From positions 32,194-96,193 of the forward strand of contig CALLOB010000053.1 in assembly GCA_938005315.1 (NCBI GenBank): a stretch of DNA of 64,000 bases, in the 5' to 3' direction. Below, in pieces: positions 48,527-58,396 of this stretch. A program made the translations under genes and the position numbers. The stretch is from an uncultured Phycisphaerae bacterium (lineage in GTDB: Bacteria > Planctomycetota > Phycisphaerae > UBA1845 > PWPN01). Positions within the stretch are counted from its first letter, which is position 1, and every line of letters begins with the position of its first letter. The notes under the pieces were generated by a model. The model did not search any database. It was not told the DNA's origin and was given only the letters and a program-made list of their open reading frames with translations.

Positions 48527-49786
48527 ATGCTGACCTGGGAGCAGGCCCGATCACGCGTCCTGGCGCAGACGCCGGTCCTGGGGCGGCGACGCATCCGCCT
48601 GGAGAGGGCGGCCGGTCGCGCTCTGGCCGAGCCGCTGATCGCCCGGAACGACGCTCCGCCCTTCGATATGTCGGCCGTCGACGGTTTTGCCGTGCATCCC
48701 TCCGACCTGGCCGGCGCCTCGGAGGAGCGGCCTGTCCGCCTGAGGCTCATCGGGACCGTCCATGCCGGGGACGCAGGCGCGAAGAAGCTGCCGAGAGGCA
48801 CGGCGATCAGGATTTTCACCGGTGCCCCCGTGCCGGCCGGCGCCGGAGCGGTGGTGATGAAGGAATACTGCCGGGAGGAGCCGACGGCGGTCATGGTGTC
48901 GCGCGGGACGGCGCCGGGCGAGAATATACGGCCTCGCGGAGGCGAATTCGTCAAAGGCCGGAGGATCCTGCCCCCCGGCACCGCCATCACGCCGCCGGTC
49001 GCCGGCCTGCTGGCGGCGTTTGGATATGCGAACGTGCTCGTGCATGACGTCCCGACGGTGACCATCGCCGTCACCGGAGATGAACTGCTCCCGCCGTCGC
49101 AATCACTGCGGCCGGGCAGGATCCGCGACGCCAACTCCTGCGCACTGGCGGCCGCGGTGCGGGGCCTGGGCATCGGGAAGTGCCGCACGATGCGATTGAA
49201 GGACCGCGTCGCCGTGCTCGGGCGGCGCCTGGCGGACGGACTCGAGCGGTCGGATGTGCTGTTGACGGTCGGCGGCATGTCGGTCGGCGACCGCGATCAC
49301 GTTCGCGGCGTCCTGCACGACCTGGGCGTCAGGGAGCACTTCTGGCGGATTGCGGTCAAGCCCGGAAAGCCGGCGTATTTCGGGAAGTATGTTCATCGCG
49401 GCGGCAGGGGCGCGGGCGGCCGTCGAGGGGGCGGGACCTGCCTGGTGTTCGGGCTGCCGGGCAACCCCGTGTCGGCACTGGTGTGCTTCCACCAGCTGGT
49501 CAGGCCGGCGCTGCTGAAAATGATGGGCAGGCCGTCACCCGCCCCGCTGGTTCTTCGTGCCCGGCTGCTCGGCGGGAGAAGCAAATCGCCCGGGCGGCTG
49601 GAGTGGCTCCGGGGCGTGCTGTCTTCGGAGAGCGGCGACCTGCGCGTGAAAGTCGTTCCGGGCCAGGATTCGCACATGCTGGGCGGCCTGGCCGCGGCGA
49701 ACTGTCTGATCGAATTCCCCCGGGAGGCCGATCGCCTCGCCGACGGCCAAGAAGTGATGGTGGAGCCTTTGTCATGGCGCGAGTGA
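48527..49786 (+). CDS. moeA: Molybdopterin molybdenumtransferase MoeA
   Basis: DMSAVDGFAVH, IFTGAPVPAGAGAVVMKE, DELLPPSQSLRPGRIRDANS, GLPGNPVSALVCF. Confidence 0.92.
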   Translation: MLTWEQARSRVLAQTPVLGRRRIRLERAAGRALAEPLIARNDAPPFDMSAVDGFAVHPSDLAGASEERPVRLRLIGTVHAGDAGAKKLPRGTAIRIFTGAPVPAGAGAVVMKEYCREEPTAVMVSRGTAPGENIRPRGGEFVKGRRILPPGTAITPPVAGLLAAFGYANVLVHDVPTVTIAVTGDELLPPSQSLRPGRIRDANSCALAAAVRGLGIGKCRTMRLKDRVAVLGRRLADGLERSDVLLTVGGMSVGDRDHVRGVLHDLGVREHFWRIAVKPGKPAYFGKYVHRGGRGAGGRRGGGTCLVFGLPGNPVSALVCFHQLVRPALLKMMGRPSPAPLVLRARLLGGRSKSPGRLEWLRGVLSSESGDLRVKVVPGQDSHMLGGLAAANCLIEFPREADRLADGQEVMVEPLSWRE

Positions 49787-50307
49787 ACGAGGCCCGGCCG
49801 GCCACCGGTACCGTGGTGGCGATTTCCGTCAGCCGGCGGAAGGGAATCCCCAAGACCAACGTCCCCTGGGCGGACCTCAGGCCCGACTGGGGCATCGAGG
49901 GCGATGCCCACGCCGGGCGCTGGCATCGCCAGGTCAGCCTGCTGGCCGTGGAGAGTATCGAGAAGATGCGGGCCGGGGGGCTCCGGGTCGGTCCCGGCGA
50001 CTTCGCGGAGAACGTGACCACCGCGTTCATCGACATCCCGCATCTGGCGGTCGGGGACCGGGTCAGAATCGCGCGGACCGAGCTGGAGATCACGCAGATC
50101 GGCAAGGAGTGCCACGCGCGGTGCGGCGTCTTTCAGGCGGCCGGCGACTGCGTGATGCCCAGAGAAGGCGTTTTCGGCCGGGTCGTGGTCGGCGGACGCA
50201 TCCGTGTCGGCGATGCGGTGGAAGTGGTCCGCGTCACCGGCACCGGAGACCCCGCCCCACCCGAGGCCGATCGCGGTCCCTCCCTCCGGACCGAGCCCTG
50301 CCCATGA
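49774..50307 (+). CDS. MOSC-domain protein
   Basis: GIEGDAHAGRWHRQVSLL, GDFAENVTT, GKECHARCGVFQ. Confidence 0.88.
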   Translation: MARVNEARPATGTVVAISVSRRKGIPKTNVPWADLRPDWGIEGDAHAGRWHRQVSLLAVESIEKMRAGGLRVGPGDFAENVTTAFIDIPHLAVGDRVRIARTELEITQIGKECHARCGVFQAAGDCVMPREGVFGRVVVGGRIRVGDAVEVVRVTGTGDPAPPEADRGPSLRTEPCP

Positions 50308-51563
50308 CGATCGGGGGCACACGAAAGGCGACCGGAGCCGTCGGCTCGACCCGTTTGCGACTGCGGTTCAGCCGCTCGGAAGCCTCCGGCGCGCTGGGCG
50401 ACCTCGGCACGTTCATCCCGCTGCTCGTCGGCACGGTCCACAACTGCGGATTGCAGCTCGGGCCCGCCCTGTTCCTGGCGGGCCTCATGAACGTCATCAC
50501 CGGCCTGACCTTCGGCATCCCGATGCCCGTGCAGCCGATGAAGGCCATCGCCACCGTGGCCATGGCGGAGGGATTCGATGAATCACGGATTCTCGCGGCC
50601 GGGATCCTCACGGGGGCGGCCCTGCTGGTCCTCGCCGGGACCGGCCTGATCGACCTTCTTCAGCGCATCCTTCCCCGGAGCGTGGTTCGGGGTCTGCAGC
50701 TGGCGCTCGGCCTGAAGCTGATCGAACTCGGTCTCCGCCAGGTCGTCTCCACCGGCGTCTGGATCGGCTGGGACAGCATCGGTCTGGGGCTGGCCTGTGC
50801 GATTCTGCTGCTGCTGTTCTACTTCTCGACCCGCGTACCGGGGGCGCTGATCACCTTCGGCATCGGACTGATCGCCCTGGTCTGCGGAAACCCCGCGATC
50901 GTATCGCAGGCCCGTCTCGGCATGCCCTGGCACCTTCCGAGCCTGGCGGATCCCGGCGACTGGGCGACGGGCTTCTGGAAAGGCACGATCCCCCAGCTGC
51001 CGCTGACGGTCCTCAATTCGGTGGTGGCGGTGTGCGCGCTCTCCGCCGATCTGTTCCCGGGGCGGGGCGCCCGGCCCCGACACGTGACGCTGTCGGTGGC
51101 ACTGATGAATCTGGCCTGCTGCCCGCTGGGAGCGATGCCGATGTGCCATGGCGCCGGCGGGCTGGCCGGGCAATACCGCTTCGGCGCCCGGACCGGCGGC
51201 AGCGTCGTGATGCTCGGCATCGCCAAGATGGGTCTTGCCCTTGCATTCGGGGGCTGCCTGCTTCCATGGTTGAAGGGATACCCGCAATCCGTGCTGGGTA
51301 TTCTGCTGCTGTTCGGCGGGCTCGAACTGGCCATGGTCTGCCGCGACCAGACCGGCAGGGCGGACTTTTTCGTCATGGTGCTCACCGCGGGGGCATGCAT
51401 GGCGATGAACGCCGCAGCGGGGTTCATCGTAGGCTGGGCCATGGCCTCGACCCTGATGTGGGGCGTCTTCCGGATCGAGCCTCCGCACGGCGACGCGTCC
51501 AGAGGCCGGGGGCCCGACGTCATGAACGCTGAAACAGGCTCTCGTAGCTCCGGGGGGTGTTGA
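50304..51563 (+). CDS. MOT1-like molybdate/sulfate transporter
   Basis: SGALGDLGTFIPLLVG, GIPMPVQPMKAIATVAM, CHGAGGLAGQYRFGARTGGSVVMLG; ATGA overlap with the MOSC gene. Confidence 0.85.
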   Translation: MTIGGTRKATGAVGSTRLRLRFSRSEASGALGDLGTFIPLLVGTVHNCGLQLGPALFLAGLMNVITGLTFGIPMPVQPMKAIATVAMAEGFDESRILAAGILTGAALLVLAGTGLIDLLQRILPRSVVRGLQLALGLKLIELGLRQVVSTGVWIGWDSIGLGLACAILLLLFYFSTRVPGALITFGIGLIALVCGNPAIVSQARLGMPWHLPSLADPGDWATGFWKGTIPQLPLTVLNSVVAVCALSADLFPGRGARPRHVTLSVALMNLACCPLGAMPMCHGAGGLAGQYRFGARTGGSVVMLGIAKMGLALAFGGCLLPWLKGYPQSVLGILLLFGGLELAMVCRDQTGRADFFVMVLTAGACMAMNAAAGFIVGWAMASTLMWGVFRIEPPHGDASRGRGPDVMNAETGSRSSGGC

Positions 51564-52128
51564 GGTTCGTGAGCATGTCCTTCTCCTCCGAGGCCGCATC
51601 GAGCGTGACGACCCGGACCGCCGACAGCAGGTTCTGCAGGCTGCGGCGGCCGCCTTCCAATTCGCGAACGACGGCCGGCAACACGCGCGGATGGTAAAGC
51701 GCGCAACAGGCGTGCCAGGCCTCCCGCCGACCCGTCTGCCGGAAGGCGACCGCATCGCATTGCGGCGTCGCCGCACCCCATAATCGCTCAAGCAGCCTCG
51801 GCCGCAACAGCGGCATGTCGCAGGCCAGCAGAAGGCCCCATCGGGACCGGGCGTAATCGAGGAGCGATCGCAATCCGGCCAGGGGCCCGGCCCCCGGATC
51901 GCCGTCCGGAAGCCTTCTCACTCCGGCCAGCCCCACGGGCAACGCCCCGCATTCGCCCAACAGAACGGATTCATCGATCCACGGGCCGGCCCGGGCCGCG
52001 ACGCTGAACACATGCTCCACAAGGGTTCCGCCGCCGGGCAGCGGCAGCGCGGCCTTGGGCCGACCCATGCGGACGCTTCGTCCGCCCACCAGAATGCCGC
52101 ATACGCAGGACGCGTGATCCGCGCTCAT
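51520..52128 (-). CDS. mobA: Molybdenum cofactor guanylyltransferase MobA-like
   Basis: GILVGGRSVRMGRPKAALPLPGGGTLVEHV; GDPGAGPLAGLRSLL; LLACDMPLL. Confidence 0.9.
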   Translation of the reverse strand: MSADHASCVCGILVGGRSVRMGRPKAALPLPGGGTLVEHVFSVAARAGPWIDESVLLGECGALPVGLAGVRRLPDGDPGAGPLAGLRSLLDYARSRWGLLLACDMPLLRPRLLERLWGAATPQCDAVAFRQTGRREAWHACCALYHPRVLPAVVRELEGGRRSLQNLLSAVRVVTLDAASEEKDMLTNLNTPRSYESLFQRS

Positions 52129-52151
52129 GGGATCGCCCCCCGGACGACCGG

Positions 52152-52655
52152 TCACGGCCCCGTGTCCTCGCGCCGCCCGGCACGCTCGACATGCACGCGT
52201 TGCCCCGGTGAAAGCGGGCCGGGCTCGATGACCCGGCAGAGGAATCCGCAGCGGCCGACAACGGCATCCTTGAGGTCCGGATGAATCGCATCGAGCACGT
52301 AGCACGGTTTGCGGACCGAGGCCAGTTCGAGGACCGGCCCATCCTGAAAGCGCAGCCGGTCCCCGACGGCAAGGGTCTGAACGCCCAGACCCCGCACGGT
52401 GATGTTCTCGCCCATGACCCCGGGCCCGACCGGGTAGCCTTCGGCCGCGAGTTCCTCGAGCAGCTCGATATCCTGGATGGAGACGGCGCGGTCCGCCCGA
52501 CGATGCTTTTCGTGGGCTCGTCCATCGCCTGCGAGCCCATCGAACGTCACCTCGGCCCGCTCGATCGGACGTTTGGGCACCCCGCCCGGCGACACGCACA
52601 CGGCGACGACGACTCCGGGCGCTTCGGGGCCGTTCGTTCGCTGCGACTGCTTCAT
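52152..52655 (-). CDS. Second MOSC-domain protein
   Basis: FDGLAGDGRAHEKHRRADRAVSI, GENITVRGL, KPCYVLDAIH. Confidence 0.85.
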   Translation of the reverse strand: MKQSQRTNGPEAPGVVVAVCVSPGGVPKRPIERAEVTFDGLAGDGRAHEKHRRADRAVSIQDIELLEELAAEGYPVGPGVMGENITVRGLGVQTLAVGDRLRFQDGPVLELASVRKPCYVLDAIHPDLKDAVVGRCGFLCRVIEPGPLSPGQRVHVERAGRREDTGP

Positions 52656-52703
52656 GACAGACAGATCCTCGTCGCTCCGGCCGCCGATGGACGGCGGACT
52701 CGA

Positions 52704-53759
52704 TCATCCTCCGATCGAGATCATCCGCCTTCTCTGGGTTCGCCGTCCGAACCGCGGTTTGGCCATGACGGCCGCCTGCAGAATCCGGTCGGCGGCCTCC
52801 TCATCCAGCCGGCCGCCGTTCCAGGCCGCGGCCAGACTCCATCCCCCCGCGTCGAATAGACACGACAGGATCTCGCCCCGGGAGGTGACGCGGAGCCGGC
52901 GACAGCTCGTGCAGAACGGCCGAGTCATCGAAGCGATCACGCCCACGATTCCGGCCGGACCGCCGCCCACGACGCTCGCAGCGGCATAGTCGGTCGCGGC
53001 CTGTTCGACCGGGGAGGCGATCGGCTCCAGGGTGAACCGCCTGGAGAGGCGATCGAGGATCTCCGCCGCGGGAACCAGGCGCTCCCGGCAGACCGTCGCC
53101 TCCGGTCCGACAGGCATCATCTCGAGAAACCGGACGGTGCATCCCCGCGAAAGCCCCCACTCGCACAGTTCGCACAACTCGTCATCATTGATGCCGCGCT
53201 GGACGACAACGTTCAGACGGACCGGTCGAAGGCCGGCCGCGATGGCCGCTTCGATGCCGCGAACCGTGCGGGCGAGATCTCCGCCGCGCGTGAGCCGGGC
53301 GAAGCGCCGGGGATGCAGCGTATCCAGCGAGACGTTCACCCGCGTCAGACCGGCCCGCCTGAGGCGCTCGGCGCTGACCGCGAGGGCCTGGCCGTTCGTC
53401 GTCAGCGTGATCTCGTTCAGGCTGCACAGCCGCGCCATCGACGACACCATATGCAGCAGTTGCGGGTGCAGAAGCGGTTCGCCGCCGGTCAGCCGCACGT
53501 GACGAACGCCGTGCCGCCCGGACAGCCATCGGACCACGGCGACGGCGAAGGCCTCGTCGATATGGCAGGGCGATCCGGCCCCGGCGGCAGCGCAGTACCG
53601 GCATGCCAGATTGCACCGGTCGGTCAGCGACAGGCGCAGACGATCGATGCGGCGCCCCCAGCCGTCGATGAGCGGCCCGAGGGGATCGGCGGAAGGTTCA
53701 CCCGATGCGGTGATCACATTCCATTTCTCCGGCCGGGCGGGCACGACACCCGCGAACAC
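52704..53759 (-). CDS. moaA: GTP 3',8-cyclase MoaA (radical SAM)
   Basis: LRLSLTDRCNLACRYC, RLTGGEPLLHPQL, C-terminal FCTSCRRLRVTSRGEILSCLF. Confidence 0.93.
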   Translation of the reverse strand: MFAGVVPARPEKWNVITASGEPSADPLGPLIDGWGRRIDRLRLSLTDRCNLACRYCAAAGAGSPCHIDEAFAVAVVRWLSGRHGVRHVRLTGGEPLLHPQLLHMVSSMARLCSLNEITLTTNGQALAVSAERLRRAGLTRVNVSLDTLHPRRFARLTRGGDLARTVRGIEAAIAAGLRPVRLNVVVQRGINDDELCELCEWGLSRGCTVRFLEMMPVGPEATVCRERLVPAAEILDRLSRRFTLEPIASPVEQAATDYAAASVVGGGPAGIVGVIASMTRPFCTSCRRLRVTSRGEILSCLFDAGGWSLAAAWNGGRLDEEAADRILQAAVMAKPRFGRRTQRRRMISIGG

Positions 53760-53873
53760 AGGCCCGGGCCCGCGACCGGGGAGGCGATGCGGCCGCCGGG
53801 CGCGAGCCCGCCTTCCGGGGTCTTCGGAAGGCCGGCCCGGCGGCCGGGGGACCGGACTGCGGGATCGTTCGGA

Positions 53874-56800
53874 TCATTCCTTCACCGGCAGCAACGTGAC
53901 GCAGGTATCATAGAAGCTCACGCTTCCCCCGACGGGATCGAACATGCACGTATTTTGGATCACCGGGTCGGTCCACATGGCTGCATTGGCGTGAACGCCT
54001 CTGCTGCGGCGAGGTTCGCCGCGGATCACGTGCCCGTCGATCACCACATCGCAGGCCCCCGTGGCCCAGTGGCCGAAACCGAGCGCAAAGCTGACCACTC
54101 CCGGACGCACCGTCTGTGTCACGATCACCCTTGCGGTCAGCGGCCTGGAGCGGTCATCCCCGGGCCGATAGAGCCCCTGCGTGTTGGTCGCACTGACGAT
54201 CCTGACCATCTGGCCGTGCCGCAACGCCAGACGCCCGGCGTCGCTGGGGTGCACAAGGACCCCATTGTCGGGCATCAGGGCCGAGAGCCATGGATCGGCC
54301 ACCGTCCGGCTCTTCGTCTGCGAAATGACGCGGTGCGTGACCAGGGCCAGTTCATGGTTGTGCCGGTATGCATCCACGGCCTTGCCGTCGAATCCCAGGA
54401 CGGGGAGATACGTCGCGCAGCCGGGATGGGGCTGCCCGGTTCCGGAATGCATCGTGGATGCGGTCTTCTCCTGGTACAGGTTCAGCAGGGCCGCATAGGG
54501 ATGGGCCACGCGATCGCCCTTGTAGGCCCGTTCATGATCCTCGAACCGGCCGCCGCGGTTCAGCACATAGACGACCTTCGGCCACATCCGCTCGCCGACG
54601 ATGGTGCGCCAGCGGTCGGCGTCGAAGACCGGGGCGGGGAGGTGCCGGCGGGACTTCATGAAAAGATCGATTTCGGCGGCATCCGCATCCGGCACCGCCT
54701 GCGAGCCGTCGGGTTTCTCGCCGAACGCGAGATTGGCGACCGCCCGCAGGTAGAAGTCGTCCGGATGCCTCAGCGGAAGCGGGGAGCCGGATTCGTCCCT
54801 GCCGAAACCCGCGTCCCCGAAGCCCGGGAGGCCGAGGTATTCGGCGATTCCCAGGATCATCGCCTCGAACGACAGTGGCACGCTCTGGCCGTAGACCCGA
54901 CAGCTCTCCGGGATGGGCGCGATCACCGGCTGACGCACGGGCTGGACCTTGTGGGGCATGTTCGGATGACTCCCCTGAAATTCCCATCGTTCCAAGAAGG
55001 AGAGGTCCGGAAAGATGTAATCGGCATACATGGAGGTCGGGCCGATGACGATGTCGTTGGCCACAAAGAGGGGCAGTTTGTTGACATCCGAGAGGATCTC
55101 TGCGTTGGTATGGCCGGCCGGCAACGCATAGGTCGGGGCCCCCATGTACAGAAAGAGCGCCTTGACCGGGTACGGATAGGCGTCGCCGATGGAGGGAATG
55201 ATCTCCTCGTAGACATCCGACGCCAGGGGATACCAGTTCCGCTTCGCCGGATAGCCCTCGAAGAGGGTCGTCTTCTCGTATTCCAGGCCGTGGCGGATCG
55301 AACTGATGCCGAAGGCGCCGATCCTGCCGGGATGAGCCTCGAGATCGAAGAGCTTCCCTTTGCCCTTCGTGTCGAACGTGGTGGCCTTGATCATGCCGCC
55401 CGTGGCATCGAAATTGCCCAAAAGCATGTTGAGCGTCATCCACGCCAGAACGTTGTAGAAGCCGTTCGTGTGCTGGGCCGCGCCGCGATGCACGTCCACG
55501 GCGGCCATCCTGCCGTAGCTGGTGAGTTCCCGGGCCGTGGCCACCACATCGCGCTCCCGCACATCCGCGATGGCGGCCCACTCGGCGACCGTCTTCTGCC
55601 GGGCCTGCTCCAGAAGGATCTGGAGGGCGGACTTCACCTCGGTTCCGTCGGGCAGCGTGGCATCCACGAACAGATCGCCGCGCATCGGCACCTTGTCGTC
55701 GTTCGGGTCGACGGCGGTGAAGCGGCCCTCCGTCATGATCACCATGAATGACTCGTCGTAATCTTTCTGGAGCTTCGATTCCGGATCGATGTAGGTGCGC
55801 TTTTCGGCTTGGCGCAACGGCCTGCCTTCGACGATGGTCTCGCAGGCCCGCAGGAACCTGCCGGGCTTCCCGTCCCTGCAGACCACCAGCCATGTGGCGT
55901 TGCACCAGCAGGTCTCGCCGGCGGCGATCGCCGCGGCCTTGTTGGCGTTGCTCAGAAAGGCGGCATCGTACCGCTGCTGCTCCAGGATCCAGCGGATCAT
56001 GGCCATGGCCAGCGCCGCGTCCGTGCCGGGCCTGAGCGGCAGCCATTTCCAGGCCTTGCTGGCAAGCTTGCTGAAGCGTGGATCTGCGACCGCGATTTTC
56101 GTGCGGCCGCTGACGAGGTTGCCCGTCAATCGGGCCGTGCGGTTGGGAGGCCCGTAGTTGGCCTCGAAAAGATTGGCGCCGACGAAAAGAATGAAGCGAC
56201 TGTTCTCGGTGTCCGCCTGCCAGTAGAATTTACGCCCGTCCGTGAATCGCCCGCCGATGTACTGCTCGCTGATGGCCTTGCACGTGAAATAGAGCGATCC
56301 CTGGCAGACCGTGGTATGCCCGTGGGCATTGACCGTGCCCAGTGCGGCGGCAAAACGCCTGTACAGGTCGCCCCGGCCGTCCTTCAACCGGCCCCAGGCG
56401 CAGACGATCTGGTTGTTCCTCGGCCCCAGATCGGGATGCTCGGGGTCGATGAGCTTCTGCAGATGGGATGCGTGCTTCGACCTGAACGCTTCAACCAGCT
56501 TCGCTTTCGCGGCCGCGTCCTTCGCCTCCCAGATGGCCTTGACGTCCGCCTGAAGCGACCCGGCGAGCTCCGGATCGGTCACGGTCATGAGGGCCTTGAG
56601 CCCTTCGACCACGCGATCCTCCTCGCCGGGGATGTCGGCGAAGATCCTTCCGCCCTCGCAGATCTCCCTGATCGCCTGCTCGAACGGGATCGTGATCCAC
56701 TTGTTCTCTCCACGCTTTCCGGCCCGTTTGAGGACTTTCCGGATCCGGTAGGGGTCGTAGGCCGTCTGCAGACCGGCCTGGCCCTTGGGACAGATGGCTC

Positions 56801-57149
56801 CGTCGACCGCTGCCGCTTCCCGGATCCCGGTGGCGTAGGGCAGGTGAGGCACAAGCGTCCAGGGGTTGTATGGATTCCCGTCGATCTTGGTGACCACGCC
56901 GCCCTGCAGCTTGCACTTGATGCCGCAGCCGGTGTTGCACTGGAGACAGGCCGAATAGAGGATGTTTTCAAGCTCGGCCAGCTCGTAGGGGGCGTCGGGC
57001 CGCCTGCTGTTGAGGATCGCGTTCCCGCCCGATGGCCCGCCGGCCGCCGACTCCGCGGAATCCGCCGCGAGGAACACCCCCCCCAACATCGCTCCGCCGG
57101 CCAGAAACCGCCGCCTGGATTGCCGGTCCGAATCGTTTTTCTGCGTCAC
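53874..57149 (-). CDS. Tat-exported molybdopterin oxidoreductase large subunit (Psr/Phs/Ttr-type CISM catalytic subunit)
   Basis: SRRRFLAGGAML Tat motif; CLQCNTGCGIKC and ICPKGQAG Fe-S motif; C-terminal molydopterin-dinucleotide-binding region. Proposed GTG start with GAGGT SD; the ORF extends to 57191. Confidence 0.88.
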   Translation of the reverse strand: MTQKNDSDRQSRRRFLAGGAMLGGVFLAADSAESAAGGPSGGNAILNSRRPDAPYELAELENILYSACLQCNTGCGIKCKLQGGVVTKIDGNPYNPWTLVPHLPYATGIREAAAVDGAICPKGQAGLQTAYDPYRIRKVLKRAGKRGENKWITIPFEQAIREICEGGRIFADIPGEEDRVVEGLKALMTVTDPELAGSLQADVKAIWEAKDAAAKAKLVEAFRSKHASHLQKLIDPEHPDLGPRNNQIVCAWGRLKDGRGDLYRRFAAALGTVNAHGHTTVCQGSLYFTCKAISEQYIGGRFTDGRKFYWQADTENSRFILFVGANLFEANYGPPNRTARLTGNLVSGRTKIAVADPRFSKLASKAWKWLPLRPGTDAALAMAMIRWILEQQRYDAAFLSNANKAAAIAAGETCWCNATWLVVCRDGKPGRFLRACETIVEGRPLRQAEKRTYIDPESKLQKDYDESFMVIMTEGRFTAVDPNDDKVPMRGDLFVDATLPDGTEVKSALQILLEQARQKTVAEWAAIADVRERDVVATARELTSYGRMAAVDVHRGAAQHTNGFYNVLAWMTLNMLLGNFDATGGMIKATTFDTKGKGKLFDLEAHPGRIGAFGISSIRHGLEYEKTTLFEGYPAKRNWYPLASDVYEEIIPSIGDAYPYPVKALFLYMGAPTYALPAGHTNAEILSDVNKLPLFVANDIVIGPTSMYADYIFPDLSFLERWEFQGSHPNMPHKVQPVRQPVIAPIPESCRVYGQSVPLSFEAMILGIAEYLGLPGFGDAGFGRDESGSPLPLRHPDDFYLRAVANLAFGEKPDGSQAVPDADAAEIDLFMKSRRHLPAPVFDADRWRTIVGERMWPKVVYVLNRGGRFEDHERAYKGDRVAHPYAALLNLYQEKTASTMHSGTGQPHPGCATYLPVLGFDGKAVDAYRHNHELALVTHRVISQTKSRTVADPWLSALMPDNGVLVHPSDAGRLALRHGQMVRIVSATNTQGLYRPGDDRSRPLTARVIVTQTVRPGVVSFALGFGHWATGACDVVIDGHVIRGEPRRSRGVHANAAMWTDPVIQNTCMFDPVGGSVSFYDTCVTLLPVKE

Positions 57150-57157
57150 GGGATACC

Positions 57158-58345
57158 TCACGCCGGAGACGCGGTCCACCGGGCCGCCCACGCGTTGATC
57201 CGCTCGCCCAGATGGAAAACCGCCATGCCTGCGGCGACCAGAAACAGACCGACCAGGTATTCCATGGCCGTCGCGTGGTAGATGTACTTCAGACGATCAT
57301 GCTGGAAGGCTTCCTGCAATCCCTCGATTTCACCGACGGCCTGACCGGGCACGAGTACGTTGAGACGGGCGCTGACGAAGGCAACCGCCACCAGAAAGGC
57401 GGCCAAGGTCCACGCCGCCCGCCGCCGCGTCAGCAGCAGGCCCAGGGGAATCGCGCCGCCGAGCAGCAGGTGGACGATCCAGAATACCCACCAGTAGGGC
57501 CCCCAGAGGATCAGCTCGATGGCCGGAGCGTGAACGTCGGGATTCCACAGGGCAATCGAGAATTCGGCGAATTCGAAGACGAAATACACCATCAGTCCGG
57601 CGAGGGTGACGTTCCGCAGATACCGTAAGGCCGCGCAGCCGGTCCCGCAATCGTCTTTGAATTGAAACACCGCCAGAACAAAGAGCAGCATGGCCGCGCC
57701 CGCGGTGATCGCGGAGGCCAGGAAAAGCATGGGCAGCAGGGCGCTGTGCCAGAAGCCCTTCGCGCCCACCACGCCGAAGAAGGCGCCGCTCTGACTCGGA
57801 AAGAGAATGGAAAACATGATGGCCAGGCACAGCAGGGGCTTCAGCCAGCCCGACCGTTCCCTGAACGAGAGCAGCCAGCACGCGACCGCGATCATCATGA
57901 ACGCGTTGTACATCCATGCATTGAAGGCCATCATGCTCGTGAAACTCGGCGAAAGGAAGATGGCCGGGGCCCGCTCGGGACGCCCCAGATCCAGCCATAC
58001 CCCCATGAAGGCGGGAATGATGGCGGCGATGGCGAGAACGACGACCGTCCGCAGAACATCCCGGCGGTCGAGCCCCGGCACGCCGAGCACGAATCCGCCG
58101 GCGCCCAGCACGAACGCGCCGCCGGCGATCCCGACGCCGTGGAAGTAGAGCGCCACCCAGAGCCCCCAGGGCACATAGGAGCCGTAGCCCGCCGGCAGAT
58201 GCCCGCCGGCGACGCGCTGACCGATGCCGATCAGGCCGAGGCCCGCCAGCACCGCCCAGATGGTCCACAGCAGGCGCCGAGGCCCGTTGCCCCGGCGACC
58301 GACCCCGCCACATGCTCCGGCCGCACCCGTTCCGACGTTCGTCAT
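57158..58345 (-). CDS. NrfD/PsrC-like membrane quinol-interacting subunit
   Basis: YGSYVPWGLWVALYFHGVGIAGGAFVLG, MGVWLDLGRPERAPAIF; 8-10 TM helices. Confidence 0.88.
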   Translation of the reverse strand: MTNVGTGAAGACGGVGRRGNGPRRLLWTIWAVLAGLGLIGIGQRVAGGHLPAGYGSYVPWGLWVALYFHGVGIAGGAFVLGAGGFVLGVPGLDRRDVLRTVVVLAIAAIIPAFMGVWLDLGRPERAPAIFLSPSFTSMMAFNAWMYNAFMMIAVACWLLSFRERSGWLKPLLCLAIMFSILFPSQSGAFFGVVGAKGFWHSALLPMLFLASAITAGAAMLLFVLAVFQFKDDCGTGCAALRYLRNVTLAGLMVYFVFEFAEFSIALWNPDVHAPAIELILWGPYWWVFWIVHLLLGGAIPLGLLLTRRRAAWTLAAFLVAVAFVSARLNVLVPGQAVGEIEGLQEAFQHDRLKYIYHATAMEYLVGLFLVAAGMAVFHLGERINAWAARWTASPA

Positions 58346-58396
58346 CGGTTCACCCTCGTCAGGAAACGCCCTGCCGACAAGCCCGTCACGGAACGA

